DNA of 64,000 bases from Schoenoplectus triqueter (lineage: Eukaryota; Streptophyta; Magnoliopsida; Poales; Cyperaceae). This document shows positions 23,291-34,050 of this stretch, one piece after another. The notes under the pieces are model-generated. The model was not told the origin of the DNA. It ran no database searches and saw only the letters and a program-made list of their open reading frames with translations. Location of the stretch: assembly GCA_964058805.1 (NCBI GenBank), contig CAXKVV010002144.1, positions 372,001 to 436,000 on the forward strand, given 5' to 3'. A program made the translations under genes and the position numbers. Each line of letters starts with the position of its first letter. The first letter of the stretch is position 1.

Positions 23291-24442
23291 AGAAGCCACC
23301 TCAGCATGGATTAATACTATAACAGATGATTAATGGATTGATTAAACAAGTGGACCTATCAGAGTGTGCCAAGTCAGATTGATTAAATTTAAGCAGGGAG
23401 TTAATTAATCCACAGCTGGACTAATGGGCCGAGATTCATATACTTACATGTGGGACCCATTTGTCAGGTTTATGAATGTATAGCTCACACAGGCAATCAT
23501 ACACCAAGCCCATATACAGATTCAAACAGAAATTTAAATGAGAAAGAAAAGGGAATGTGCACCTGGCCTATCTGTGTTGCGCCTCTGACTGTGGGTCCCA
23601 CCTAGCTGTGGACTTTGTGCGCCAGGCGCACCTCCTTCCCTCTCTTCTCCTTCTCCCCTCCCTCTCTTTCTTCTTCTTCTCGCCGAGGCCGATGGCGCCA
23701 TTAGTGTCAATCGAGTTCTCTGAAGCTTGAAACTTCAATCCTTTATAGCTAAAGATAGCCTGTGCATAGGAGAGAAAGGGTTAACGCTTGAAATTAAAAG
23801 AAAACAATTGAATAGGGCAGTGAGAGAGGATGATCACCTCGGGCGATTAATGAAGAACTTTGATCCGTAGGTCTAAGCTTGAAATTGATGATACAAGCAA
23901 ACTTTAATCACCTAGGCGATGCTGTAAATGAAAGAAAAAGCAGCAATTAAACGTTGAATAAGAGCAATTGAGATGAGATGACAAGATCGGATAAATTGAG
24001 GAAAGTTAGAACCTTGTGCTATAAACTCGAATTGGCAGTGTTTATGGCCTCTATGCACTCACACGATGATGTTGAAATGGTGAAGTTTGACAATTGAATG
24101 GAGGAGCTATGGTAATGGCTAAGGTGTGAGCTCGGGTGAGTGAGTTGGAACTTGAAGAGATAAGCTACAATGGCAGAAACTAAGGAGACACCTTGGAGAC
24201 CTTTAAATGAGTATATATAGTATACCAAGGGTGCTAGAAGGTTCTATGAGCGATTTAGAAGGGAGATAACTGAATCAAGTCAAAGGTCAAAGATCTAAAC
24301 TTTGGATTCTTTAAAGAGGGCCCACATTGCAACAGAAGGGATAACAGAATTGGAGAACCATGTTCATGAGCCAAGCTAACTCAATTGATGGCGTTTAGAT
24401 GGTGTATGGCTCTGATTCCTTTGGTGCACCATTTCAATTGCT

Positions 24443-24450
24443 TATATAAA
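24443..24450 (+). promoter_or_regulatory. TATA box of Y 5' LTR
   Basis: TATATAAA in CTTATATAAACC, preceded by 'accatttcaattg'. The motif holds its position in Z, X and Y's 3' LTR. A second candidate, gagtatatatag, lies at about 24210-24222. Transcription start, and so R, would fall roughly 30 bp downstream. Confidence 0.6.
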
Positions 24451-24571
24451 CCGATTACACATAGAGAGGCGGAGAGACGCAAGAAAGGAGAGCATAAGCA
24501 TACCCATTTTGAAAGTTAACAGTGAGAGATAGAGAGGAAGAGAGCAAGAACAGGAAGAAGAAGTAATAGAA

Positions 24572-25045
24572 TCGATTGATCTCAGTTACAAACTTGAGAA
24601 CTCGATTGAATTTCTTCAATCCTCCAAAAAGAGAGCTCTGCCACTCTTGGATCACAGTCAATTAGAGATTTGGAAGCTTGATTTGTGGTAATTCAAAGAA
24701 AAGGTATGTAATTCAAACTTCTATTGGAATAACAGTATAGTCGTCAGTGAATTTTCTATCTTTTCTGTTGATTTCCACCTTTCTACTCTTTTCTTTGTGA
24801 ATTGCTTGATTTGATTCTTATATTTGCTTCATTTCTTGAGTGAATTTTGATCACAGAGGTTGTAATTGAACTGGTTAAATCGATTGATCTCGGTTAAAAC
24901 CTGAGAACTCGATACCAGTAGGAATTCTTGCTTTGATTCTTTGTTTAAACGTCAAATTCATCTCAGTTTGTGTTTGTATCTTGTATATTCAAGGTTGTAG
25001 TGTTATTCAAAGTCGATTGATCTCAGTTTTAACTTGAGAACTCGA
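24572..25045. repeat. Three ~33 bp dyad elements downstream of the Y TATA box
   Basis: Copies at 24572-24605, 24880-24912 and 25013-25045 read TCGATTGATCTCAGTT-(A/T-rich)-AACTTGAGAACTCGA. The second copy has GGTT in one half and AACC in the other where the third has AGTT and AACT, a compensated change. The first copy lies between the TATA box and the predicted splice donor, inside the presumed spliced leader. Confidence 0.6.
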
Positions 25046-25228
25046 CGGAATTAATGATCTTCAATAAGTTATCGCGCCGTGTCAGATAAATTGAGTTTCA
25101 AGTCGGAATCAGAAAGAAATTACATGGATAATTGAATATAGTCGGTTTACAATTGTTGTGATAAAGCTTATTAAGTGAATAATTAGCATTGAAAACAAGT
25201 TGATAACTGGAATTTCGAGTGAATTGTA

Positions 25229-25420
25229 ACTGGTACCGAACGGTACCATCACATGCTTGGCTTAGCAGAATTATGAGTCGATTTGAATGTTGCTAAGGGC
25301 TTTCATACATGTTAGCATATACAGGCGATGCAAATCAAGCAGTCAATTGTCGAAAATATCGATTGATTTTGTTGAATTTGCAAAGATTGTTCATTGATAC
25401 CGAACGGTACCAATCTGTTT
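25229..25420. repeat. GGTACC palindromes in Y LTR
   Basis: Two copies of (GG/GA)TACCGAACGGTACC occur near 25229-25250 and 25397-25416. Diverged relatives are in Z (around 4281 and 4447) and X (around 50016-50065). The outer GGTACC words face each other as an inverted repeat. Role unknown. Confidence 0.5.
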
Positions 25421-25859
25421 CAAGTGGTGCTAGTAGACAGCGTTATTCACCGTATTGATCGTCAATCAGCCACCGTGGAACATCTTCTCGTGTTAAAACG
25501 ACGCTAAGGAAGTCATCTGATCGGCAAGAGATGATCTCAGTCGCCGGCGCCACCGTGAGCACGAATATTAAAGGATTTATAGATCAGAGAATCGCAGAAG
25601 TGTATCGGCGCAAATATTGGCGCCTCGACGCAAATATTGATGTATGCGCACGGATCATGAAGAGATCGGACGTATGAAGTAAAGCGCCGTATTAAATAAA
25701 GATGCGAATATGAATCTGGGCCGTCCATCTAATACAACTCAATCTTGAAGCATATCCGGCGGCCCAAATAAGAATAAAGTTAAATAAAAGATAGGCGCTG
25801 ATCTTGATATAGATCTGGCGGCCCATATTAAACCCATTAATTAAATAATAACAGAATAG

Positions 25860-27025
25860 TGATAATATAGAGTAAATAAATAATTTGAAAATGTTTCTGA
25901 ACTCCAAATTGACTCAAATTTGTTTCTAAAGTTTCCTTATTTTTCATATTATTTTTCTATATGATAATATTCTAGTTTTAAAAATATAATCATGATAAAA
26001 CAATTTAAAAGCAAAAGACATTACCTATATTGATATGTTTGACCTAGCTTTGACTTGTCATTTTAAATACTATAAAAATTCCAAAAATTCAAATAAAAGT
26101 CATAAATAATAACTAGATATATTTTACTGATTTTTCAAGTGATTTTTCATGAAATAATAATGATAATAGTAATATTCCATAATAAATGATGAGATTAGCT
26201 ATATTCTTTGATAAATAAAAAAATAAATAATAATAGATATTATGTTGATATTTTCTGTAAAAAGAATAATAAAAATAAATAGCACAAAAGAAAAATACAA
26301 AAATATATACTACCATGATAATAGATAGTAAATACATTTTCTTTTATAATAAAGAATGATAATATAGTTTTATAATAAAATGAATTGCATTTCTTTTGTT
26401 ATTTCTATACAAATATACAATAAAAATATTTTTGATGAATAAAATGAAACAAAATAATAGTTGTAATAAAAATATAATGAATTTCATCTCTCATGGCTAT
26501 TTTTCAACTAATAATAGTAATAATAAAAAAAATCTTATGTTTTTCTATGGATAATAAATAGAAATAATAAAAAAATATATAATGAATAGTATAATAAATA
26601 GGATAGAATATTAATAATGATTTCTTTTTAGCTATTATAAATTTTAAAAATAAAAAATAAAAAAAATAATAATAATAATACAAAATAATATAGCTAACCA
26701 TCTTTTGATTTTATAAATAATTTCTACATAATGAGTGATGTTTCAACATAATAGAATATAATAATAGAATTCTATTACTTTGGCTATTTTAAAAATACAA
26801 ATAAAAAAAAATCATAGCCATTTTATTTTCTATTATTTTTGTAAGTGATTTTCTATAAAATAAATAGAGTTTAGAAATAATAAAAATAAAATTCTACTAT
26901 TTTAGCTATTATAAAAATCCCAAAAATATAAATAAAATTCTAGTTATTAGCTAACCCCTTTTCCTATTATTTTTGTAAGTAATTTTTCTACATAGATAAA
27001 TAGAGTTTAAGAAATAAAAAAAAAA

Positions 27026-27075
<50 letters not shown>

Positions 27076-27125
27076 ATCTTTATAATAAAAATAATAATGA
27101 AAGATATTATATAATAGACTTTGTG
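25860..27125. other. AT-rich block inside Y LTR
   Basis: About 1.25 kb dominated by A and T, with an (ATA)n microsatellite at about 27035-27068 and repeated variants of 'taaatagaaataataaaa'. No coding potential. It corresponds to 2660-3890 in Z and 48255-49565 in X. Confidence 0.7.
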
Positions 27126-27215
27126 CATTTTAGAAATGAATAAATAAGCTCACATAAGGATTGTAGAGCCACATGAGAATGTTTGCACACATGATGTAAC
27201 ATTTAGAACGATCAG

Positions 27216-27760
27216 TCAGGACAAGAACATCTTGATGGAGGATAAACAAGGTTGCAACGACAACACGAAAAGATACGTCGAGACAGGAACATTTTGACGT
27301 AGGATGACTAAAGCTTCGATAGCAACATGAGAAGATGCGTTGAGACAAGAACATCTTGACGTAGGATGATTAGGGCTTTGATAGCAACATGAGAAGATAT
27401 GTCGAGACAAGAACATCTTGACACTTGATGAAGAATAATAAGATATGGATATGTCGAGACAGGAACATCTTGACGCAGAATGATTAAGGCTTTGATAACA
27501 ACATGAGGAGATATGTCGAGACAGGAATATCTTGACGTTTGATGAAGAATAACCAGAGCTGCGATATTAACATGGAGATGTATGTCGACTCTGAGGAAGA
27601 AGAACATTACGATGTCCTAGAGAGGTGACATCTTAATGACTTACTACCATGAGCAAGCAACTCATGATTGAATACGCTCACACAAGGGGTGTAGGGCAAC
27701 ATAGTAATTTTGCACAAGTAATGCAATATGTAGAATGATTAGTCGAGACAAGAACACCTT
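27216..27760. repeat. GAGACA / CAAGAACATCTTG repeats in Y LTR
   Basis: About seven copies of (C)GAGACA(A/G)GAACATCTTGAC, spaced roughly 60 bp apart within longer units reading 'gatagcaacatgagaagatatgt', plus one isolated copy near 27745. Each holds the inverted repeat CAAGA-ACA-TCTTG next to GAGACA, the core of plant auxin-response elements. Regulatory meaning is speculative; the repeat itself is plain. X has a similar number (47575-48170) and Z only three. Confidence 0.65.
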
Positions 27761-27969
27761 GACGCTCGCTGAAGAATGACCAAGGCTATGACATCAGCAT
27801 GGAGAGATATGTCGACTTTGAAGAAGAAGAACATTACGATGTCCGAGAGAAGTGACATCTTAATGACTCGGTGTCATGAACAAGTAATTCATGACCATTT
27901 GAACTAGCAAGACTGAACTCACCCGTCGATGAGTTTGTCTTCTGGTTCATCTCCCGAGATTGTGAGATT

Positions 27970-28605
27970 GAATCGTTCTGTAGTAGATTCATCCACAAAA
28001 CAGTGAATGTGAACCGTTCTGTAGGTAGGTTCCTTCACTAACACATGCCTCAATGTTGAACTGGCCCAGCGCTTCAGGTTTGACATTGTGTGTAATTGTG
28101 TTTCCTAGGTTTATGAATCGGCTTAGTGCTTCGAATTCATGATCTAGAAGATCGGTGAGAAGAAACACGTGGGCCATATCCACCCTTCTCCTGATTCACC
28201 AACCTCAAGATCAACCGGCTCAGCGCTTCGAGTTGTATTTTGTGTGATTGGTTGTTGACTAGTTAAGATTGAACCGTTCTGTAGTAGGTTTATCTTCTAG
28301 ATCAACGGAGGTCGAGTCGTTCTGTATGTAGACTCACCTCAAGCCCCTCTGAAGAGATCAACCTGGTCTGTAGTAAAGTTACATCTCGAGGTGGCATAGA
28401 CTGAACCGATCTGTTTGTAGGTTCGTCTTTCATAGGACAAAACCGATCTGTTTGTAGGTTTGTCTTCCATAGAATTAAGTAGAGATTGAACCGATCTGTT
28501 TGTAGGTTCGTCTTCCACAGGGTTAAATAAAGACTGAACCGATCTGTTTGTAGGTTCGTCTTCCACAGGGTTAAATAAAGACTGAACCGATCTGTTTGTA
28601 GGTTC
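27970..28605. repeat. Array of dyad boxes in Y LTR
   Basis: Boxes of two 5-base inverted arms around an 11-12 base spacer. Arms GAATC/GATTC at 27970-27990, GAACC/GGTTC at 28011-28032, GAACC/GGTTt at 28271-28291, GAGTC/GACTC at 28314-28335, GAACC/GGTTC at 28403-28424 and AAACC/GGTTT at 28440-28461. Three further GAACC/GGTTC boxes fall in ~47-bp tandem units up to 28605. Spacers are GTTCTGTA(G)GTA-like or GATCTGTTTGTA, unlike the uniform spacer in Z. Confidence 0.8.
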
Positions 28606-28931
28606 GTCTTCCAAGGACCCCTCTTTTATGAACCCAGACGACCACTTGACCATCTTTTAACTATACTATTTACTTCTCTCTTTCAAAGATCCAGAGGTGC
28701 CTCGAGGTTAGTAGCCCAGGGTAATTAACGGTGGGGGCTTGCGCCCACCGGAATCTACAAGAACTCACAATCACTAAAAAACCCCCTGAATGTGCATCCA
28801 AATATCTCTAAACGGCAGAATCGGCCGACACCCAGCAGATGCACGCTCGGGAGGGATCTCCGTGTCCTTCTTCCGCGAACCCATCGCCCAGCGGCGGTGC
28901 GGCGGCGCGCGAAAAAGGGTCGCACAGGATC

Positions 28932-28949
28932 TGGCACGCCCGGTGGGAC
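28932..28949 (+). other. Primer-binding site of Y
   Basis: TGGCACGCCCGGTGGGAC begins 5 bases after the 5' LTR end (CGCACA, 28926). It opens with TGG, the complement of the tRNA CCA tail. X carries the same site with one change on the minus strand (63671-63654). The tRNA is not the initiator Met type (TGGTATCAGAGC); I cannot name it without a tRNA search. Confidence 0.75.
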
Positions 28950-31317
28950 CTAGATTCTCCTCTTATCTCTGAAAGAGAGAGGCAAATAGAATATTTAAAG
29001 GATACAAGTGGTCTTCTATGTGCTAAAATGACTAATAATTTTCAAATGTTTTTGTTTTGCAGGAAATGGCATATTTCGGAAACTTCAACCTCGCTCCCTA
29101 CACCGTCACTCCTGCAAAGAGCCCAGAGGGCAAATTGTTCATGTTCTTCGGGACCATCCCGCAAGAACTCACCATCTACGGCCCAGCTCCAGTGGCCACG
29201 ATCACTCCCACGACCGTCCGGATCTCCATCCCGGACGAGGAGGAGGACTCGATCACCCTGACTCCCAAGGGGATCTCAAACAATGTCATGGCCTCTCCTA
29301 CTACCTCCCCAAAGAGGAGAAGGCGACCGTCCAAGAGGACAGCCCCAACGGCAGCAGCCCAAACTGCCCGTGACTCTCAAGCATCCAGGAAGAGGGCCCT
29401 GAATGCATACCAAAATCAGCTGGTGGCTAGGCCAGCTATCCCAGTCTCCAACAAATTTACAGCCCTCCGCATAGTGGCCAAGAACTCGGCCACAGGCCAG
29501 CTCCGCCAGGCATGGGAGGTGCCTAAGCCCACACCTCGCCCAACTCAAAAGCCTCAGCGCCGCCAGGATAAGTCTCAAACCCCTGCAGAAGCCATCTATA
29601 AGGCTCACAGGGCCCTCAAGCAGAGGAAGAGCGTCAAGAACGCTAGGTCGAGACGACACGTCTCCCGCCCCGATCACTCTCAAGGCATGGCTCAGCCGTA
29701 AGCCATTGCCTCCACTCCGAACACAAGGAGGTCTATACCAAAGGCAACACCTAGCACCCAGCAGGTGTGGGTCCCGAAGGGTTCCCAGCCAATAAAACCC
29801 CAGTCTCAAGCCCAGCCCAACAAGGCCGGCAAGTCTAACGCTCCGTCCGAAAGCGTATTCAACCGCTTGGGCCAGAAGAGTGTATTCAGCCGATTAGGCT
29901 CGAGAATACCACTCAATAAAATAACTGCCCCTAACCAAATAAAGAAGAAGAGAAGAACCGCTCGCTACGAAGAGCACTTCTCGGTCAACACCATCAGTAT
30001 AAGCTACGATACTGATCCAGATACTGATGGTGAGGTGAATATGGTCCAGGATGACCAGTCCCCGCCTAATCAAGCTCACGTCACAAACACCAACAAAAAT
30101 AATGGTAGAAAAGGGAGACCACCCAAGAGAGTCAACCCCGAGGGCAACAGCAGGGAAGGGGAAGACCATAACGAAAACCCTGACTTCTTTGATAATGAAG
30201 ATGACGTTGAAATACGTCCCGAAATGCCTATCGATGAAATTGAAATACTAAAAGGCCACATCGAGGCACGGGACGAAGAGCTGATTAGGCAACGGGAGCT
30301 AATTGCTACCATGCTAAAACAAAATGAAGAATTGATTAAGGCGGTCAAGTCATTGCAAGAATCACAAGACGCCAATTTCAAAGCTGGTAGCTCCCGTCAA
30401 GAAGGGGTCCACAGTACCAAAAGCAATCATAAGGGAAAACAACCTGTCGATTCTAAACCCCATCCACACAGAATAATAGAAGTGGAGGCTGAACCAACGG
30501 GAATATCCCGGAAAGAGATTCAAGCCATGATTGCCCAGCAAATGCAGATAGCTGGAGGTGGATACGCTATCCCTCCCATTAAAAACTGTGGACATCCATA
30601 CCCTGCCATATATGATTTAGAAGAATATCCTAAAGGGTATGTGATCCCCCGTTTTAGGACCTTCTCAGGGGAAGGTAATAAAGACCTGAACCCCGAACAA
30701 CACCTGTCTCACTTTGTAGCCTCGTGCGGCAACACAGGCGGCAATGATGCACTGTTGTTAAGACAATTCCCTCAAAACCTAGTGGGAACCGCTTTCCAAT
30801 GGTATTATTCATTAGAGAACAACAGCATCAGGACCTGGGATGAGATGGCAGACTCGTTCAGGGCACGGTTCGTTATGGTATCTGACAAAATAAACATAGC
30901 CGATCTGGCAAGCACTAAACCCAAGAAAGGGGAGTCAATGACAGATTTTATCAATAGATGGCGGAACCTCAGCATCAAATGCGACCGCACATTAACTGAA
31001 GATGAGGCCGTCAACCTAATCATGAAAAACATTGACGGGTGGATGGGCATGCTTCTTGGTGTGACAAAGGTCAACACATTCAAAGACTTGCTCAGATCGG
31101 TATCCAATATGGAAAGAATGTCGCCGCACACCGTGCCGAACTTCATGAATAATAGGCCGCAACGAGGGGCCCGAGCTGAGACTAAAGTGGTGTTCACCTC
31201 GTTAAAAGATAAGATGGTCGCCAACGCAGACACCCAAAGCGGCAGCAGTGGCACAAATGGTAATAATTACAATAAGGGACCCAGGCCCAATCCAGGAGGG
31301 AGTTCACGGAATTTTGA

Positions 31318-31590
31318 GTCCCTCAAACAAAAAAAATCTAAACCGTACTCCTTCAGAAGAGATAAAGTTGCCCAAATCTTCAGAGGGGCACTGAAGAACG
31401 ATCTGACCCTGCCGGCCAGTAAACGCCCGGAGGATGCCGATAAATCGGACGAACCCAACTTTTGCCCATACCATAGAGTAATAGGGCACTCAATTGAAGA
31501 TTGCTGGGTCTTCAAAGATTGGGTCGAGAAGGCGTACAAAAACGGTGAAATTACTTTACCCAAAGGGTTCTTGCAAAGCCCATCGGCCCA
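31318..31590 (+). other. Zinc-knuckle module, first copy (end of gag, Y)
   Basis: A segment of ~90 codons: KPYSF, then AQIF..ALK, LTLP, KRPED, then FCPYHRVIGHSIEDCWVFKD and NGEITLPKGF. The Cys/His pattern is CX2HX4HX4C, a nucleocapsid knuckle with His in the second position. It belongs to gag, before the protease, and would bind RNA. It is paired with a second copy after the protease (33808-34050). Confidence 0.8.
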
Positions 31591-33807
31591 TGAACAGGCC
31601 AATATGATCTCTCACGAGGAAGAGAAAGTCCCGGGCCAGTTAAGCGGAAACCAAGAAGAACAATGGACTACGCACCTATCGAAGAAATCGATTAAAATGC
31701 TTAAAGCTCTCTTAAGAAAGAACCTGGCATGAGATGGAAAGACGACACCACGCCAGTGGTCCCACCAAAACCCAGGGTGTATTATAAGGTGGACCGGAGC
31801 CAAGACCAGGTTCTTAAGAAAAGAAAGAAGCATAGAAGCAACAAGTCCAAAAAGAACAAAATTGAAGAATATGAGCAGGGCAGTCCCGAGGCGATCACCC
31901 TCCAACACTTCATCTCCAAAGAAGACTGGGAGAAGTTAACCCTAGGTCAAAAGAAAGAAGATGTAGATGGAGAAATAAATAAAGAAGAAAGCGAAGAGAT
32001 CTGGGGTGCTTCGTGCAACATGGTATATTCTTCTCATGACGAAGATATGCCAACATTAGAGGAGATGTTCTTCCCAAGTGATGAAGGAGAGGCAAGCATC
32101 TCTGGGACCAAGAACGAAGAATGTAAAGCCGTGCTCCGGTCCGAAACATACGTACCTGAGAGACAAGCTCCGAAGGATTCTGACAAAGGAAAGGACAAGG
32201 CCCAGAATAAAGGCAAAGAGGCCGAGAATCCAAGCAAGAACCCAGAAAAGACCCGGTCGACGGGCGAAGAATATAATGTGTTGGCACATCTGCGTAAGAT
32301 TCCAGCGCTATTAAGCATATTTGACGCGTTGATGATGTCACAAGACCTAAGGGAGGTGCTAATCCAGGCCTTGCAAGATCCTGAGAAGTACAAGTCATAT
32401 TTTGTAGAGCAAAATATGCAGGAAGCCCTATTCACCGCCAAGCGGGCCGCCTGTATAAATTTCACAGATGATGACCTCCTAATAGGCACCGTCGACCATA
32501 ACCGCCCGCTATACATTACCGGAAACTGCGGAGGGCAAAAGATTGGTCGCATCCTGGTCGACGCGGGGTCTTCGATCAATATTATGCCGCTCAAAACTCT
32601 GAAGACCATCACCTTAGATGTGAAGAATCTATCTGATGAAAAGGTGATTATTCATGGCTTCAATCAAAACTCCCAAAAGGCCCTGGGAGCCATAACTCTG
32701 AACCTGCAATGCGGAAGCCTAAAAGCGCCTACTAAATTCTATGTCATTGACGCTGAAACCTCTTATCGGGCGTTGCTGGGTCGCCCGTGGCTTCACAGTA
32801 ACCAGGTCATACCCTCTACTCTGCACCAGTGCCTGAAATATATCGAGAATGGTAAGCAAAAGAGAATTGACGGAGATGTCAAGCCATTCGGGGTGCATGA
32901 GATTAAATTCAATGACGCCCAGTACTTTCTGCCTAAATCCGCTGTAGCGCCAAGCCGGCCTATAACAAAAGCAGGTCAGAAACCCTTTAATAAAGGCCCT
33001 AAATTTGATACCTCATCCGGAGAAGAAGAAGAGGTCAAATTTAATATTAAACCCCGAGGTACTCGAGCCCAAAGACCTGGGAGAAAGTCGGGTGAGGAAG
33101 CAACCTTCCGCTTCAAACAGGTGGCTACGTATAAGGCTCAAATAAAACCGAGCGAAATCAATGCGAGTGATTCTGAAGAGGAGGTCATTTTTAATTTTAA
33201 GCCTGCCAACGCCCCTCAAATTCAGATCATAGAGGCAACCTCGGGAGAAGACTCCGAAGATTCTAACAACTCGGGCGATACCACCTCGGGAGGGGAATCT
33301 GGCCATGATCGTCAACCCTGGGAAGAGGAATCTGACGAAGAGATCATCTATCACATCCTCAAGAAGCCATATAAAGGGCCCGAAATAGATAATGAAAGCG
33401 AGGGGTCATATATGATCAACACGGGACCCGGTAGCGGAAGGGATAACCCGGTTAGGCCGAGGCCTATAAATGAAGAACGCTCGTGGCGGGAAAATTTCGA
33501 AGGTCGCGTTTGGAATGCGATCGACGAAATAAGACACCAAGTTGAAAATAATAGGAGAGAGGTGTCTGAACAATGGGAAGTGATGCAGGATATTAAAGTG
33601 CAACACAATGAAATCATGATAATGATTGAAAACTTGCAAACCGCGATCTATAACTCCGAGCTACTCAAGGAAGTGACGAGCGAACCCCGTTCCGGGACCC
33701 CTGAAAAACAAGCGCCCGATAGCGACAAACGGGTAATTGTCATAGTAGATGAATCAAAGGGGGAAGAAACGAAAGCTAAGCAATCGACCGCCATGCAAAC
33801 CCTCAAG

Positions 33808-34050
33808 GTCAAGAAGAGTAAACCATACTCTTTCCTGAAAAATAAAACAGCTCGGATATTTGAGCAGGCCTTAAAGAGCGGATTGACACTTCCCGTCTGT
33901 AAAAGACCCGCAGACATAGAAAGAGCCGGTGAAGGCGAATTCTGCCCTTATCATCGCATATTTGGCCATACAATTGAAGAATACTGGGTATTCAAAGACC
34001 TAATAGAAGAAGGGCACAGAAACGGGACAATCCAACTCCCGAAGAGCTTT
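33808..34050 (+). other. Zinc-knuckle module, second copy (between protease and RT, Y)
   Basis: It repeats the first module in order: KPYSF, ARIF..ALK, LTLP, KRPAD, then FCPYHRIFGHTIEEYWVFKD and NGTIQLPKSF. Like the gag copy, it follows a coiled-coil stretch (about 33525-33670). In X and Z the last Cys is kept; here it is Tyr. I infer an internal duplication of the gag tail into the linker before RT. Confidence 0.8.

Larger units (their letters stand above)
22040..28926 (+). repeat. 5' LTR of element Y (about 6.9 kb)
   Basis: Starts TGACAAGTGGGACCC and ends GGTCGCACA, followed after 5 bases by the primer-binding site. In order: U3 with G-box array (22966-23290), TATA box 24443-24450, dyad elements 24572-25045, GGTACC palindromes, AT-rich block 25860-27125, GAGACA repeats 27216-27760, dyad-box array 27970-28605, GC-rich end. 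If the TATA box marks the U3/R boundary, U3 is about 2.4 kb and R-U5 about 4.4 kb. Its start may be about 31 bp short compared with the 3' copy, since the nearest purine tract ends upstream of 43833. Confidence 0.9.
24704..29062 (+). other. Predicted leader intron of Y (LTR donor to gag acceptor)
   Basis: The donor AAAAG|GTATGT (GT at 24704) is about 250 nt downstream of the TATA box. The acceptor TTTTTGTTTTGCAG (AG at 29061-29062) is 3 nt before the gag ATG at 29066. Splicing would remove 4,359 nt, including most of U5, the dyad-box arrays and the PBS, leaving a leader of about 230 nt. Z keeps a consensus donor and X keeps the same acceptor. Unspliced RNA would serve as genome. This is a prediction from site consensus only. 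Confidence 0.45.

Noticed and set aside
22040..24708. Near-identical 2.67 kb copy at 43864-46532, as a segmental duplication
   Set aside because: Both pieces start with TG, flank one gag-pol in the right orientation, and the second stops exactly at X's LTR end. They are the two LTRs of Y.
29057..29065. Upstream start for gag at the TTG three codons before the ATG
   Set aside because: TTG is not a normal plant start, and these bases form the predicted splice acceptor. The ATG at 29066 is preferred.
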